Shown here: piece by piece, positions 26,382 to 35,431 of the stretch
Position numbering within the stretch: the stretch's first letter is position 1
Layout: each line of letters starts with the position of its first letter
Assembly (NCBI RefSeq): GCF_001042985.1
Contig: NZ_JYKY01000015.1
Span: 51,583-115,582, forward strand
Reading direction: 5' to 3'
Source: Pseudomonas lundensis
GTDB taxonomy: Bacteria > Pseudomonadota > Gammaproteobacteria > Pseudomonadales > Pseudomonadaceae
DNA: 64,000 bases
Program-made: the position numbers and the translations under genes
The notes under the pieces: model-generated
Databases searched by the model: none
What the model saw: only the letters and a program-made list of their open reading frames with translations
What the model was told of the DNA's origin: nothing

Positions 26382-28277
26382 TCAGGCAGGTAGTCTGCGC
26401 TTTTCGGCCAGTTTGCTGCGCCCGTAAAGCACGATGATCGCCAGCAGTGCAATGGCCTGAGCGCCCAGCGAGTACGCATCCGCATGAATGCCCAGCCAGT
26501 CGAATTCGAAGAACGGAACAGGACGCGTGCCGAAAATCCCGGCCTCTTGCAGCGCTTTCACACCATGCCCCGCGAACACGACCGACAACGCGCACAGCAA
26601 TGCCGCGTTGATACCGAAGAACAACGCCAACGGCAACTTGGCCGAACCGCGCAGGATGATCCATGCCAGGCCAATCAACAGCACCAGGGCCGTCGCGCCA
26701 CCTGCCAGCACTGCGTTGTGCCCGGCCGGACCTGCTTGCAGCCACAGGGTTTCGTAAAACAGGATCACCTCAAACAGCTCGCGGTACACCGAGAAGAAGG
26801 CCAGGATCGCGAAACCGAAGCGCCCGCCACCGCTGACAAGACTGTTTTTGATGTAGTCCTGCCATGCCGCAGCATGTCGGCGGTCATGCATCCACACCCC
26901 GAGCCACAGCACCATGACGCTGGCAAACAACGCCGTACAGCCTTCGAGTAGTTCGCGCTGCGCGCCGCTGACGTCAATCACATACGCCGCCAACGCCCAC
27001 GTTGCCAGACCCGCCAGCAGTGCCAGCCCCCAGCCGATGTTGACGCTGCGAACGGCCGACTGCTGCCCGGTATTGCGCAAGAATGCGAGGATTGCCGCCA
27101 GCACCAGAATGGCTTCCAGGCCTTCACGTAGCAGGATCAACAAGCCCGAAATGTAGCTCAGCGACCAACTCAAGCCATCGCTGCCCAGCAAACCGGCTGA
27201 CTCCTTGAGCAACACTTTGGCCGCCTCGAGCCGCTGCTCAACCTGCTCGACGGGCAAGCCGTCCTGCAGCGATTGACGGTACGCCATGAGGGCTTTTTCA
27301 GTGTTTTTCCGCACGTTGCTGTCGACGTTATCGAGCGAGCTTTCCACCAGCTCGAAGCCTTCCAGATAGGCGGCCACTGACAGGTCATACGCTTGTTCAC
27401 GATCGCCTGCGCGATACGCCGCGAGGCTTTTGTCGAGCGTGGCACCGGTGTAATCGAGCAACTGGCCAGGCCCGCGCACAACCTGTGGCGGCTGCGCGCG
27501 CTGCGCACGGAACGTTGCCGCCGCCTGCGGACCATCAGCGGCCAGGACTTCATTCGGCGTTTGCCGGGCGAGATCGGCCAGGTTGTAGGTTTTGTCTGCT
27601 TTGGCTGCACCCGGGTCGGCACTCAGGCCCGCGATGTAGGTGGCCAGGTCCCAGCGCTGACGTTCGTCGAGCTGGTCGGCAAATGAAGGCATGTCCGTGC
27701 CTTCGACACCCAGTCCCAGCGTGTTGTAAATCGCGTAGAGACTCAGGCGATCAAGCCGTTCGGCGTCGCGCAGGTTGGCAGGCGGCGGCGTCATGCCCAC
27801 TCCCGCCGGGCCGTCCCCGGCACCCGTTTCGCCATGGCACACCGAGCAATGCTGTGCATACAGCGGCGCCCCACGGGCGGGGTCCGGCGTAATGACCGGC
27901 GCCTGGCTGACCTCATAGGCCACGGCCAGTTTGGCCCCCAATTGACGGGCTTCACGGGCGACAGCTGCCCCGTCCTCGCGCTGTTCAATAGCGGTTTGCA
28001 ACGCATTCACGCCCTGCGCCAGCTCAGCACGCTCAGGACGTTCAGGCAAATCGGCAATCAGCCCCTTGAGAACGGCCAGAAACTCCAGTTGCTCGCGGTA
28101 TTCGGTCTCGTCGATGACCTTTCCCTGGTCGACCGTGGGCGGGTAATCCGCGCCAATGTAATCAATGAGATGAAGTGCCTGCGAGGCACCTTCCGGGGAG
28201 TTGGCAGACACAACAAAGCTGCACAACGCGAGCATGGGCAGCATCAGCCATGCCAAGAAACGCGAGCGGGCGGTCAT
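26382..28277 (-). CDS. cytochrome c-FTR1 iron permease fusion
   Basis: 631 residues. A signal peptide (about 1-25) is followed by a periplasmic helical region, a class I cytochrome c domain with haem motif CSVCH (near 143-147) and a methionine ligand candidate in EGTDMPSFAD, a linker, and then the seven-TM FTR1 domain from about 375. Both REXXE iron-binding motifs are present: REGLEAIL and YRELFEVI. FTR1 permeases move ferric iron after oxidation by a partner; here the attached cytochrome c could take up the electrons from Fe(II). No separate EfeO/EfeB partner is nearby. Not preceded by a recognisable Fur box. Confidence 0.9.
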   Translation of the reverse strand: MTARSRFLAWLMLPMLALCSFVVSANSPEGASQALHLIDYIGADYPPTVDQGKVIDETEYREQLEFLAVLKGLIADLPERPERAELAQGVNALQTAIEQREDGAAVAREARQLGAKLAVAYEVSQAPVITPDPARGAPLYAQHCSVCHGETGAGDGPAGVGMTPPPANLRDAERLDRLSLYAIYNTLGLGVEGTDMPSFADQLDERQRWDLATYIAGLSADPGAAKADKTYNLADLARQTPNEVLAADGPQAAATFRAQRAQPPQVVRGPGQLLDYTGATLDKSLAAYRAGDREQAYDLSVAAYLEGFELVESSLDNVDSNVRKNTEKALMAYRQSLQDGLPVEQVEQRLEAAKVLLKESAGLLGSDGLSWSLSYISGLLILLREGLEAILVLAAILAFLRNTGQQSAVRSVNIGWGLALLAGLATWALAAYVIDVSGAQRELLEGCTALFASVMVLWLGVWMHDRRHAAAWQDYIKNSLVSGGGRFGFAILAFFSVYRELFEVILFYETLWLQAGPAGHNAVLAGGATALVLLIGLAWIILRGSAKLPLALFFGINAALLCALSVVFAGHGVKALQEAGIFGTRPVPFFEFDWLGIHADAYSLGAQAIALLAIIVLYGRSKLAEKRRLPA

Positions 28278-28343
28278 GGGGAAATCCGGGTGGAAATGAG
28301 AAGTAACACATTGTTCACTTCCCTTCCCAATCTCTCAAGGGCT

Positions 28344-28976
28344 TTACGTCGTAGCGCGGTGCAACGTCGCCAGAAAACCCGCTGCGCCCACAAATAGCCC
28401 GGCAAATGTGCGATTCAGGCGGCGCTGTTGTTTAGGGGTGCGTAACAGGCGCAGCACCTTGGATGCCAACCCGGTGTAACCCGCCATCACGATCAGATCG
28501 ACACAGATCATGGTCGTGCCGAGGATCAAATATTGAGACAGCAAGGGCGCATGCGGATCAACGAACTGCGGCAACACCGCCAGCATGAAGACCAATGCCT
28601 TGGGGTTGCTGACATTCACCAGAAAGCCGCGAAACACCAGCGCCAGGGGCTTGCCGATGGGGCGAACGGCGGCGTTGTCGCTGAGGTCAGCGGGCAAGGC
28701 ACGCCATTGTTTGACCGCAAGGTAGATGAGGTACGCCACGCCGAACCACTTGATGGCGTAGAAGGCCGTAGAGGAGGCCGCAAGGATTGCACCGACCCCG
28801 GCAGCCACAATGGCGATTTGCAGGGCCAGCCCCAGTTGCAGGCCGATGGCATTCCAGTAACCGCGCCAGAAACCGTATTGCAGGCCGCATGACATTGAAG
28901 CAATGGCACCCGCGCCAGGCGACAGGCTGATGACCCAGGACGCCGCAAAAAAGGCCAACCACGTTTCCAGCGACAT
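28344..28976 (-). CDS. LysE/RhtB-family amino-acid exporter
   Basis: 210 residues from ATG 28976 (MSLETWLAFFAASWVISLSP) with GGAAG upstream. Six predicted TMs, with the family motif SPGAGAIASMSCGLQYG after TM1 and GFLVNVSNPKALVFMLAVLP in the middle. Members export amino acids or homoserine lactone-type solutes; substrate cannot be assigned. It is followed by the FTR1 gene 66 bases downstream but has its own surroundings. Confidence 0.93.
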   Translation of the reverse strand: MSLETWLAFFAASWVISLSPGAGAIASMSCGLQYGFWRGYWNAIGLQLGLALQIAIVAAGVGAILAASSTAFYAIKWFGVAYLIYLAVKQWRALPADLSDNAAVRPIGKPLALVFRGFLVNVSNPKALVFMLAVLPQFVDPHAPLLSQYLILGTTMICVDLIVMAGYTGLASKVLRLLRTPKQQRRLNRTFAGLFVGAAGFLATLHRATT

Positions 28977-29081
28977 CACGCACTTCCCGGACAAAATCAG
29001 TAACAAGTCCTTAAAGCTAATGCGCGGGCTGAAATTTAACCACTGGTTTTTTGCTGCAAAGCCTGTGGGAACGCAGACTGT

Positions 29082-29639
29082 TTAGACGTCACCTTCGCGC
29101 CAGCGACGAACAGAACGCTGGAAGAACAGACTGTTGGGCACTTGCACCATGCTGCTGCCACTGCCCGCTTCTGCGGGTTCGATCAGGGTGGTGTAGAGCA
29201 AGTTGATTGCCACCACACGGCCTTTGACGCCCGGCTTGTCCAGCGTGTCGAGCAACTCGACCACATCGCCAATCCGGAACGGCCCGACGGTAAAAATCAG
29301 CACGGCACACAAGAGGTTGGACAGCACGCTCCACATCGCGAAGAAGGCGATGGCCGCCACTGCGACGAACCCCGAGAGTGCCGTCCACAACACCGTGGCT
29401 GACACACCCAGACGCTCCAGCACGAAGATGACCGCGCTGCCCATGATGAACCAGCGCAGGCCGCCGCGCAGGGGCATCAGTAACTGCGGCGGCAGCGGGT
29501 AGCGTTCCCCCAACCGCGTGAGGAAGCGCGCAATGACGCGCTGCAGGAAATAGCCCGCCAACAGGATCAGCAGAATCTGGACGCCAATCCACAGCGGCGC
29601 AATCAACTCGGCCGGTAAAGGCAGGCCCAATGACTCCAT
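29082..29639 (-). CDS. small MscS-type mechanosensitive channel
   Basis: 185 residues. Start ATG 29639 overlaps the stop of the ABC-F gene (TGATG). Three TMs at about 12-33, 58-78 and 82-115, the last with the Ala/Gly-rich SGFVAVAAIAFFAMW pore pattern, followed by a short beta domain (GPFRIGDVVELL, VPNSLFFQRSVRR). It ends before the large alpha-beta vestibule of E. coli MscS, so it is a minimal channel. Role: release of solutes upon osmotic downshock; coupled to the ABC-F gene. Confidence 0.88.
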   Translation of the reverse strand: MESLGLPLPAELIAPLWIGVQILLILLAGYFLQRVIARFLTRLGERYPLPPQLLMPLRGGLRWFIMGSAVIFVLERLGVSATVLWTALSGFVAVAAIAFFAMWSVLSNLLCAVLIFTVGPFRIGDVVELLDTLDKPGVKGRVVAINLLYTTLIEPAEAGSGSSMVQVPNSLFFQRSVRRWREGDV

Positions 29640-31549
29640 CAGGACAAGGCCTCAAGCTCTGCCTGAAGGGTTTCCAGCACTTCCAGCGCTTCCATCCAGC
29701 GCTCTTCCAACTGGCCTTCCAGCACTTTGAGCCGGGCCTGCTCGGCCAGCAGCTCACGCAACTCATCCTTGCGGGCGACTTCGTATACGGCGCTGTCGCC
29801 CAGACTGACTTCAATGCTGGCCAGTTTTTCGTTGACCTTGCCCAACTCGCTCTCAAGCTTGTCAGCTTCGCGCTTATGGGGGGCCAACTGCTGGCGCAGT
29901 GCAGCGGCGGCCTGGCGCTGAGCCTTTTTGTCAGTCTTGTCCGGATTGACCGGCGTATTGCTGACAGGGGCGTTGCGCAAACGGTAATCGGCCAACCAAC
30001 GTGCATAGTCCTCAAGGTCGCCGTCGAACTCTTGCACCTTGCCGTCGGCCACCAGCAGAAACTCGTCCGTGGTGCTTTTGAGCAAATGCCGATCGTGAGA
30101 CACCACCAGTACCGCACCGCTGAACTCTTGCAAGGCCATGGTCAGCGCCAGACGCATTTCGAGATCAAGGTGGTTGGTCGGTTCGTCGAGCAGCAACAGG
30201 TTAGGACGACCCCACGCAATCAACGCCAGCGCAAGACGGGCCTTTTCGCCGCCCGAAAAATTCAGCACAGGCTCATCAATGCGCGCACCACGGAAGTCGA
30301 AACCACCGAGGAAGTCGCGCAGGGTTTGTTCACGTTCAGTCGGCGCCAGTCGTTGCAGGTGCAGCAGCGGGCTGGCTTTGGCGTCCAGCGAATCGAGCTG
30401 GTGCTGGGCGAAGTAGCCTACGACCAGATTCTCGCCACGGGCCAACCGGCCAGCCAGCGGCGCCAGCTCGCCCGCGAGGTTTTTGATCAACGTCGATTTG
30501 CCCGCCCCGTTGGGGCCCAGCAAACCGATGCGGGCGCCCGGCACCAGTTGCAGTTTGACCTTCTCCAGAATGGTTTTGTCGCCATACCCCAAACGGGCAT
30601 CGGACAAATCCAGCAGCGGGCTGGAGAGCTTCACGGCTTCACGGAACACGAAGTCGAACGGCGAATCGACATGGGCCGCGCTCAGTTCTTCCATACGTTC
30701 AAGTGCCTTGATCCGGCTTTGTGCCTGACGTGCCTTGGTGGCTTGAGCCTTGAAACGGGCGATGTAGCTTTCCATGTGCGCACGTTGCGCCTGTTGCTTC
30801 TCGTAAGCCTGCTGTTGCTGGGCCAGGCGTTCGGCACGGGCGCGCTCGAAGGCTGAGTAACCGCCGCGGTAAAGCGTGATTTTGCGCTGTTCGACGTGGG
30901 CAATGTTGTCCACCACAGCATCGAGAAAATCTCGGTCGTGGGAAATCAGCAGCAAGGTGCCTGGGTAACTCTTGAGGAAGTCTTCAAGCCACAGAATGGC
31001 ATCAAGGTCCAAGTGGTTGGTCGGTTCATCGAGCAACAACAAGTCTGACGGGCACATCAGGGCTTGCGCCAGGTTCAGGCGCATCCGCCAGCCACCGGAA
31101 AAGTCAGCGACCGGGCGATCCATTTGTTCGTTAGTGAACCCCAGACCGGCAAGCATTTTGCGCGCTCGTGCGTCGGCGGTATAACCGTCGGCGCTGTCCA
31201 GTTCGGCATGCAGACGTGCCTGAGCCGGGCCGTCTTCTGCCAACTCGGCCTTGGCCAGATCAGCTTGCACCTGGCGCAGACGCTGGTCGCCATCGAGCAC
31301 GTAATCGATCGCAATGCGGTCGAGGGTGTCGATTTCTTGCCGCATGTGGGCAATCCGCCAGTCGGCGGGGAGCAGACAATCACCCGAATCGGGGGTCAAC
31401 TCACCCAGCAGCAAGGCGAACAACGTAGATTTACCGGCGCCGTTGGCGCCGACCAGACCGGCTTTGTGGCCGGCGTGCAGCGTCAGCTCGGCGTCTTCTA
31501 GCAGACGTTGCGGGCCACGCTGTAAAGTCAGGTTCTGAAGTCGGATCAT
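29639..31549 (-). CDS. yheS: ABC-F ribosome-associated ATPase (YheS-type)
   Basis: 636 residues (E. coli YheS about 637) from ATG 31549 (MIRLQNLTLQRG); the open frame upstream is not conserved. Two ATPase domains without TMs: Walker A VGANGAGKST and LGPNGAGKST, signatures FSGGWRMRLNLA and FSGGEKARLALA, Walker B LLLLDEPTNHLD in both. Between them is the basic P-site tRNA interaction motif linker (about 245-290, rich in Arg, Gln, Ala), and a charged coiled-coil C-terminus (about 550-636). ABC-F proteins act on stalled ribosomes. The gene is coupled to the MscS-type gene. Confidence 0.95.
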   Translation of the reverse strand: MIRLQNLTLQRGPQRLLEDAELTLHAGHKAGLVGANGAGKSTLFALLLGELTPDSGDCLLPADWRIAHMRQEIDTLDRIAIDYVLDGDQRLRQVQADLAKAELAEDGPAQARLHAELDSADGYTADARARKMLAGLGFTNEQMDRPVADFSGGWRMRLNLAQALMCPSDLLLLDEPTNHLDLDAILWLEDFLKSYPGTLLLISHDRDFLDAVVDNIAHVEQRKITLYRGGYSAFERARAERLAQQQQAYEKQQAQRAHMESYIARFKAQATKARQAQSRIKALERMEELSAAHVDSPFDFVFREAVKLSSPLLDLSDARLGYGDKTILEKVKLQLVPGARIGLLGPNGAGKSTLIKNLAGELAPLAGRLARGENLVVGYFAQHQLDSLDAKASPLLHLQRLAPTEREQTLRDFLGGFDFRGARIDEPVLNFSGGEKARLALALIAWGRPNLLLLDEPTNHLDLEMRLALTMALQEFSGAVLVVSHDRHLLKSTTDEFLLVADGKVQEFDGDLEDYARWLADYRLRNAPVSNTPVNPDKTDKKAQRQAAAALRQQLAPHKREADKLESELGKVNEKLASIEVSLGDSAVYEVARKDELRELLAEQARLKVLEGQLEERWMEALEVLETLQAELEALS

Positions 31550-31599
31550 AATGGCGGCGGAGTCTACCAGCTTCCCTCTCAACTGGCGCTAATTGCACG

Positions 31600-32064
31600 A
31601 TGCACACTGACCTGTGGAACTACTGTTTACACCTCTACGCGCGGCCCGGCGTCGAGCACGCTTGCCTTGAGCTGCAACACCGGGGGATGGATGTGTGCCT
31701 GCTGCTGTGCGCGGCATGGTTGCAAACGCGCGGCGTGACCTGCGATGAGGGCCGACTGACACAGCTTCAGGATTGCGCCGGGCCTTGGCAGCGCGACGTC
31801 ATACAGCCTTTGCGCCACTTACGGAGGCAATGGCGTGAAGCGGCTGCGCACGATGAGACGCTCGCCACTTTACGCATGCAGGTTAAAACGTTGGAGTTAG
31901 AGGCCGAGCGCACATTGCTGTTGCGGTTGGAGTCATTGACTCGCCAGTGGCTACCAGGCCAATGCGCACAGACGTGCGACTGGCTGCGGGAACTGGCCCG
32001 CGTTGCTGGCCAACCCGATTGCGACACGCTGCAGGCGCTGCGTGCCGCAATCAAGCACGCTTAA
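31600..32064 (+). CDS. TIGR02444 family protein
   Basis: 154 residues, all-helical, starting MHTDLWNYCLHLYARPGVE, a conserved pattern in gammaproteobacterial TIGR02444 proteins. It continues with CLELQHRGMDVCLLLCAAWL and many Cys, Leu and Arg. Function unknown. It is divergent from the ABC-F gene by 50 bases and its stop overlaps the algP stop by 4 bases. Confidence 0.88.
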   Translation: MHTDLWNYCLHLYARPGVEHACLELQHRGMDVCLLLCAAWLQTRGVTCDEGRLTQLQDCAGPWQRDVIQPLRHLRRQWREAAAHDETLATLRMQVKTLELEAERTLLLRLESLTRQWLPGQCAQTCDWLRELARVAGQPDCDTLQALRAAIKHA

Positions 32065-33008
32065 GAAGCGTTGGTTGGCGTAACCGCGGGGGTAGTGGCC
32101 GGTGTTTGAGCGGGCGTTGCGGCGGGCGCAGAGGCCGGGGTTGCAGCAGGTGCTGCGGCAGGCTTGGCGGCTGTGGCCGGTTTGGTGGCCGCAGGCTTTC
32201 TGGCAACCGGCTTTACAGCTGGTTTGGCCGCTGGTTTGGCGACTGCAGGTTTTGCAGCGGGCTTGACGGCCGGTTTTGCGGCGGCAGGCTTGGCGACAGC
32301 GGGTTTAACGGCAGGCTTCGCCGCGGGTTTGGCAGCCGCTCGGGTGGCTGGCTTGGCAGCGGCTTTTACCGGCGCTTTAGCCGCAGGTTTGGCAGCGGCG
32401 GGTTTTGCTGCGGCTGTTTTCGCAGCAGGCTTGGCGATCGGGGCTTTGGCGGCCACAGGTTTGGCAGCACGTGCAGGGGCCGGCTTTTGTGCCGCCGCTT
32501 TCACCGCAGGTTTCGCAGCCGCTTTTACAGGCGCCTTGGCAGGGGCTTTAGTGGCGGTTTTCGCGGGCGCTTTGGCAGCAGACTTCTTGGCATTGGCAGG
32601 CTTGGCTTCGCGGGTGGTCAACGCTTTAGCGACAGCTTCTTTGACCCGACCTACACCTTGAGCGAGCTTCAGGCTTTCTTGAGCGTCGCGCTTGAGTTGC
32701 AGGATGTAATCGCGAGTTTCCGTTTGACGCTCTTTCAGGGCATCGAGCAGTTGCTCAAGCTCTTTAACAGCAGACTTGGCTTTGGACTGAGCCTTGGACT
32801 TGCCGGAATTAGCCGCGTCTTGCAGTTTGGCGCGAGACTTGTGCAGTTTTTCCTGAGCTTTGCCGCGCTGTTTTTCAAGCTTTGCGAGCAGTTTCTCAGC
32901 ATCAGCCAACGCTTGGGAGCAAGCGTTTTCCAAATGCTCAAGCAAGCTGCCTGAGAGCTGTTGGAGCAGGTGCAACGGGGTATTAACGGGCTTCTTTTTG
33001 GCCGACAT
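32061..33008 (-). CDS. algP: AlgP (AlgR3), histone H1-like regulator of alginate synthesis
   Basis: 315 residues from ATG 33008 with a very strong CAGGAGG site. Residues 1-130 are a charged helical domain (HLLQQLSGSLLEHLENAC onward). Residues about 137-305 are a long low-complexity tail of Lys-Pro-Ala-Ala type repeats, as in eukaryotic histone H1 and P. aeruginosa AlgP. The protein binds DNA and influences alginate gene expression. In other Pseudomonas it forms an unlinked-transcription neighbourhood with algQ, as here. The repeat tract may vary in length between strains. Confidence 0.95.
   Translation of the reverse strand: MSAKKKPVNTPLHLLQQLSGSLLEHLENACSQALADAEKLLAKLEKQRGKAQEKLHKSRAKLQDAANSGKSKAQSKAKSAVKELEQLLDALKERQTETRDYILQLKRDAQESLKLAQGVGRVKEAVAKALTTREAKPANAKKSAAKAPAKTATKAPAKAPVKAAAKPAVKAAAQKPAPARAAKPVAAKAPIAKPAAKTAAAKPAAAKPAAKAPVKAAAKPATRAAAKPAAKPAVKPAVAKPAAAKPAVKPAAKPAVAKPAAKPAVKPVARKPAATKPATAAKPAAAPAATPASAPAATPAQTPATTPAVTPTNAS
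32093..32600 (-). repeat. KPAA-type repeat tract in algP
   Basis: Degenerate 9- to 15-bp tandem units coding for KPAA, KAPA and KPAV blocks. It produces long Gly/Ala-rich shadow frames on the other strand, which are not genes. Confidence 0.9.
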
Positions 33009-33267
33009 GGTTTACCTCCTGGCTGAAGTGAGTGCGGCTCATACTAGACCTCTGCAAGAACCGCCGCTAGATCATGTTGACACTAACGACAGCTATGCGT
33101 TGCATGGCGTCGCGAAAGTTGTGCTGGATCAAGGTTTGATCAAGCCCAGCCCTTAATTGCGCGGTGCTTTTACCGGCTCAACACACCTGATTGTGCCGAG
33201 CAAATAAATCACGATACCCAGCAACACGGCTGGCATAATCCCCGGCACTTTTGGCCGGAGAGTGACC

Positions 33268-33933
33268 ATGGCTCGCTATCTTTTTTGGACTTTTTTATGG
33301 CTTGCTCCGCTGGCCCACGCAGCGCTGGCAACACCACCCGATGCCGCCCATGACCTGGCTTACAGCCTGGGCGCCAGCCTGGGAGAACGCTTGCGCGAAG
33401 AGGTGCCTGACTTACAGCTCAATGCGTTGATTGAAGGGTTGCGCGCGGCTTATCAGGGCAAGCCGTTGGCCCTCAGCGATGCTCGCATCGAGCAAGTGTT
33501 GACGGAGCATCAGGCGCACATCGATGCAGCCTTCGCGCAGCCAGAAAGCGAGCGAGCGCTCTCGGCCGAACACGATTTTTTGGTAAAGGAAAAAGCGCAG
33601 CCACCTACCCGTGAACTGGCGGATGGCATTCTTCTGACAGAACTCAAACCCGGCACAGGTGCAAAGCCTGATGCCCAAGGGTGGGTCAACGTGAATTACG
33701 CAGGACGGCTGCCCGATGGCACGGTGTTTGATCAAAGCACGCAGCCACAGTGGTTTCGCCTGGACAGTGTCATAGCGGGATGGCGCAGCGCGTTGACTCA
33801 AATGCCCGTCGGGGCGAAGTGGCGACTGGTTATACCGTCCAGTCAGGCTTATGGCGCTGACGGCGCCGGGGATTTGATCGCGCCGTACACACCGCTGGTG
33901 TTTGAAATCGAATTGCTCGACACCAAAAAATAA
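33268..33933 (+). CDS. FKBP-type peptidyl-prolyl isomerase, periplasmic
   Basis: 221 residues from ATG 33268 (MARYLFWTFLWLAPLAHA), with GGAG 7 bases upstream; the GTG six bases earlier is less likely. A signal peptide leads to an N-terminal dimerisation-like helical domain (about 25-110) and a C-terminal FKBP domain with VNVNYAGRLPDGTVFDQST and IPSSQAYGADGAG. Several active-site aromatics of FKBP12 are altered, so it may be a weak isomerase or chaperone of the MIP/FkpA type. It corresponds to the conserved FKBP gene beside algP/algQ in Pseudomonas. Confidence 0.93.
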   Translation: MARYLFWTFLWLAPLAHAALATPPDAAHDLAYSLGASLGERLREEVPDLQLNALIEGLRAAYQGKPLALSDARIEQVLTEHQAHIDAAFAQPESERALSAEHDFLVKEKAQPPTRELADGILLTELKPGTGAKPDAQGWVNVNYAGRLPDGTVFDQSTQPQWFRLDSVIAGWRSALTQMPVGAKWRLVIPSSQAYGADGAGDLIAPYTPLVFEIELLDTKK

Positions 33934-33952
33934 AGCTCAGCATCGCCTTCGA

Positions 33953-33978
33953 TTGCAGGAGCGCAGGCGCTCCTGCAA
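33953..33978. terminator. stem-loop between FKBP and algQ genes
   Basis: TTGCAGGAGCG and CGCTCCTGCAA, a perfect 11-bp stem with loop CAGG, in the 66-base gap between convergent genes. The sequence is reminiscent of Pseudomonas REP hairpins. No T-run. Confidence 0.55.
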
Positions 33979-33999
33979 CGTGCACACCGGGACGGTGTG

Positions 34000-34491
34000 T
34001 CAGGCTTGAATGGCTTCAGGGTTGGGCGTGACGATTTGTTTGTGAGCGTTATGCAGCACTTCGATCAGGCAGTCTTCCAACTCGAAGCGCTCATGGAGCA
34101 AGGCTCCCAGCTCGTTGAATTTGGCGGCCAGCTTTTCGCAATCAGGACGATGATCCTTGCCGTCACAACGGTCATTGAAGTCCAGAGCGACTTGGGTGAT
34201 CTTTTCTATGCGCGGATACAGTTGACTGGCCAGTTCAAGCCCGCGCTCATCATCAAATGCTTTCGCTTCTTGATGGAGCTGATCGTAAATCTCGAAGTGG
34301 CCCGCCGACACGTAGTCGACCAACACCTGGCAAAACTCTTTTTGGGTTTTACGCTTGGGATTCGAGGACTGATGCTCAACCTTGACGGCTTCGTAAGCCC
34401 TCACAAGTTCGCCGCGCTCATGCAGCCAGTTATCAATCAGCTTGTGGACGCCATTGAAACGTTCCTGAGCATTCTTGCAACTCTCTAGCAT
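34000..34491 (-). CDS. algQ: anti-sigma-70 regulator AlgQ/Rsd
   Basis: 163 residues, all helical, [20 protein letters not shown] at the start and the family core [28 protein letters not shown]. Homologue of E. coli Rsd, which binds region 4 of RpoD in stationary phase, and of P. aeruginosa AlgQ (AlgR2), which affects alginate, siderophore and virulence expression. It lies next to algP, as in P. aeruginosa. Confidence 0.96.
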   Translation of the reverse strand: MLESCKNAQERFNGVHKLIDNWLHERGELVRAYEAVKVEHQSSNPKRKTQKEFCQVLVDYVSAGHFEIYDQLHQEAKAFDDERGLELASQLYPRIEKITQVALDFNDRCDGKDHRPDCEKLAAKFNELGALLHERFELEDCLIEVLHNAHKQIVTPNPEAIQA

Positions 34492-34600
34492 GGTGATCTC
34501 TCTTCCCTTATGGGCTCATGCCACCCAGCGTTGGCCGGGCCTGTCTGAACCCAAAAGTGCGCTAGAGCGCAACGGCATTGGGCGGCATATTCCAGTAATG

Positions 34601-34626
34601 CGTGCGGGCCAGATTATGCCCGCACG
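34601..34626. other. stem-loop downstream of dsbB
   Basis: CGTGCGGGC and GCCCGCACG with an 8-base loop, 58 bases after the dsbB stop on the minus strand. It is GC-rich but not followed by T-residues. Possible termination or mRNA 3'-end element. Confidence 0.4.
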
Positions 34627-34683
34627 GTGACTGCTTCAAGGTACGCACGAGAGAAAATTCATACAAGCGTTTAATAGACCCTG

Positions 34684-35211
34684 CTACGCCGGGTCGCAGG
34701 GGTGGCTGTGTTTACGGGAAATCAACGTGCAAATGATCTGCGTAAGGCTGAGCAGGCACAGGCCGGTGAATGCCAGCAAACTGAGCTCGGGGATGCTGAG
34801 GCCGAAGACCGTCCAGCTCACGTGAACGCACTCCTCGCTTCCTCTGAACAGCGCGGAAAGGGCAGCTTTCAAGGAAAAGTTGTGAAGCATGCAAATGAAG
34901 TCGGGTTGGCAGAACATCAGTTGCTCTGGTGGAACCCGCAGTAATATCACTTGGCGCACCGCACTCATCGCCCCCGCAAACCCCAATACCAACGACACAA
35001 TCGAATAACTCATTACCCGCTTGGGGCGGGAGGCATGCCCATAGGCGATCAAATTCACGATACAAAAGGCCAATAGAAAAAACCGCTGCACCCAACATAA
35101 CGAACACGGTTTAAGACCGGGCCCGTACTCCAGATACAAGGAGACGCTCAGCACAGTCGAACTGGCCAAAAACATCAGGAGAAATATGAAACGTGAGCCG
35201 GCCAAAAACAT
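34684..35211 (-). CDS. dsbB: disulfide bond formation protein DsbB (DsbH type)
   Basis: 175 residues with four TMs. The first periplasmic loop has the CSLCW quinone-linked pair (C-x-x-C), the second loop has the two further cysteines in FCQPDFICML and EECVH region. It reoxidises DsbA and passes electrons to ubiquinone. This is the second-type DsbB located beside algQ and hemY in Pseudomonas. The 220-base gap before it carries the hem operon terminator. Confidence 0.93.
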   Translation of the reverse strand: MFLAGSRFIFLLMFLASSTVLSVSLYLEYGPGLKPCSLCWVQRFFLLAFCIVNLIAYGHASRPKRVMSYSIVSLVLGFAGAMSAVRQVILLRVPPEQLMFCQPDFICMLHNFSLKAALSALFRGSEECVHVSWTVFGLSIPELSLLAFTGLCLLSLTQIICTLISRKHSHPCDPA

Positions 35212-35390
35212 GGCTTTTCCGTAACAAAATAGACAGGTAATTACGGTAGTGGAAAGCCGCTGGCCCTTTCAAGGTGGGGCTCAGGGGAAGCGTCCTTAAG
35301 GCTGTAAGGATTAACCGACAGGCTCTGAAAGATAGTTTGTTACATCTCGTAGGAATTTTACTTTCCGCAAATTTAATACGAGATTTCTTT

Positions 35391-35424
35391 AAAAAGGGCC
35401 GACTTATACTTGCGCACAAGTCGG
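35391..35424 (-). terminator. intrinsic terminator of the hemCDXY operon
   Basis: On the minus strand, CCGACTT and AAGTCGG (35418-35424 and 35399-35405) form a 7-bp stem followed by CCC and five T (35391-35395). It begins 8 bases after the hemY stop. Confidence 0.75.
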
Positions 35425-35431
35425 ACCAATC

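Noticed and set aside
32093..32600. CRISPR-like repeat array
   Set aside because: Units are short, degenerate and in the reading frame of AlgP, without spacers.
31947..32954. Long Gly/Arg-rich and Ala-rich plus-strand frames over algP
   Set aside because: They are antisense shadows of the KPAA repeat tract; the AlgP frame has the ribosome site and the known family sequence.
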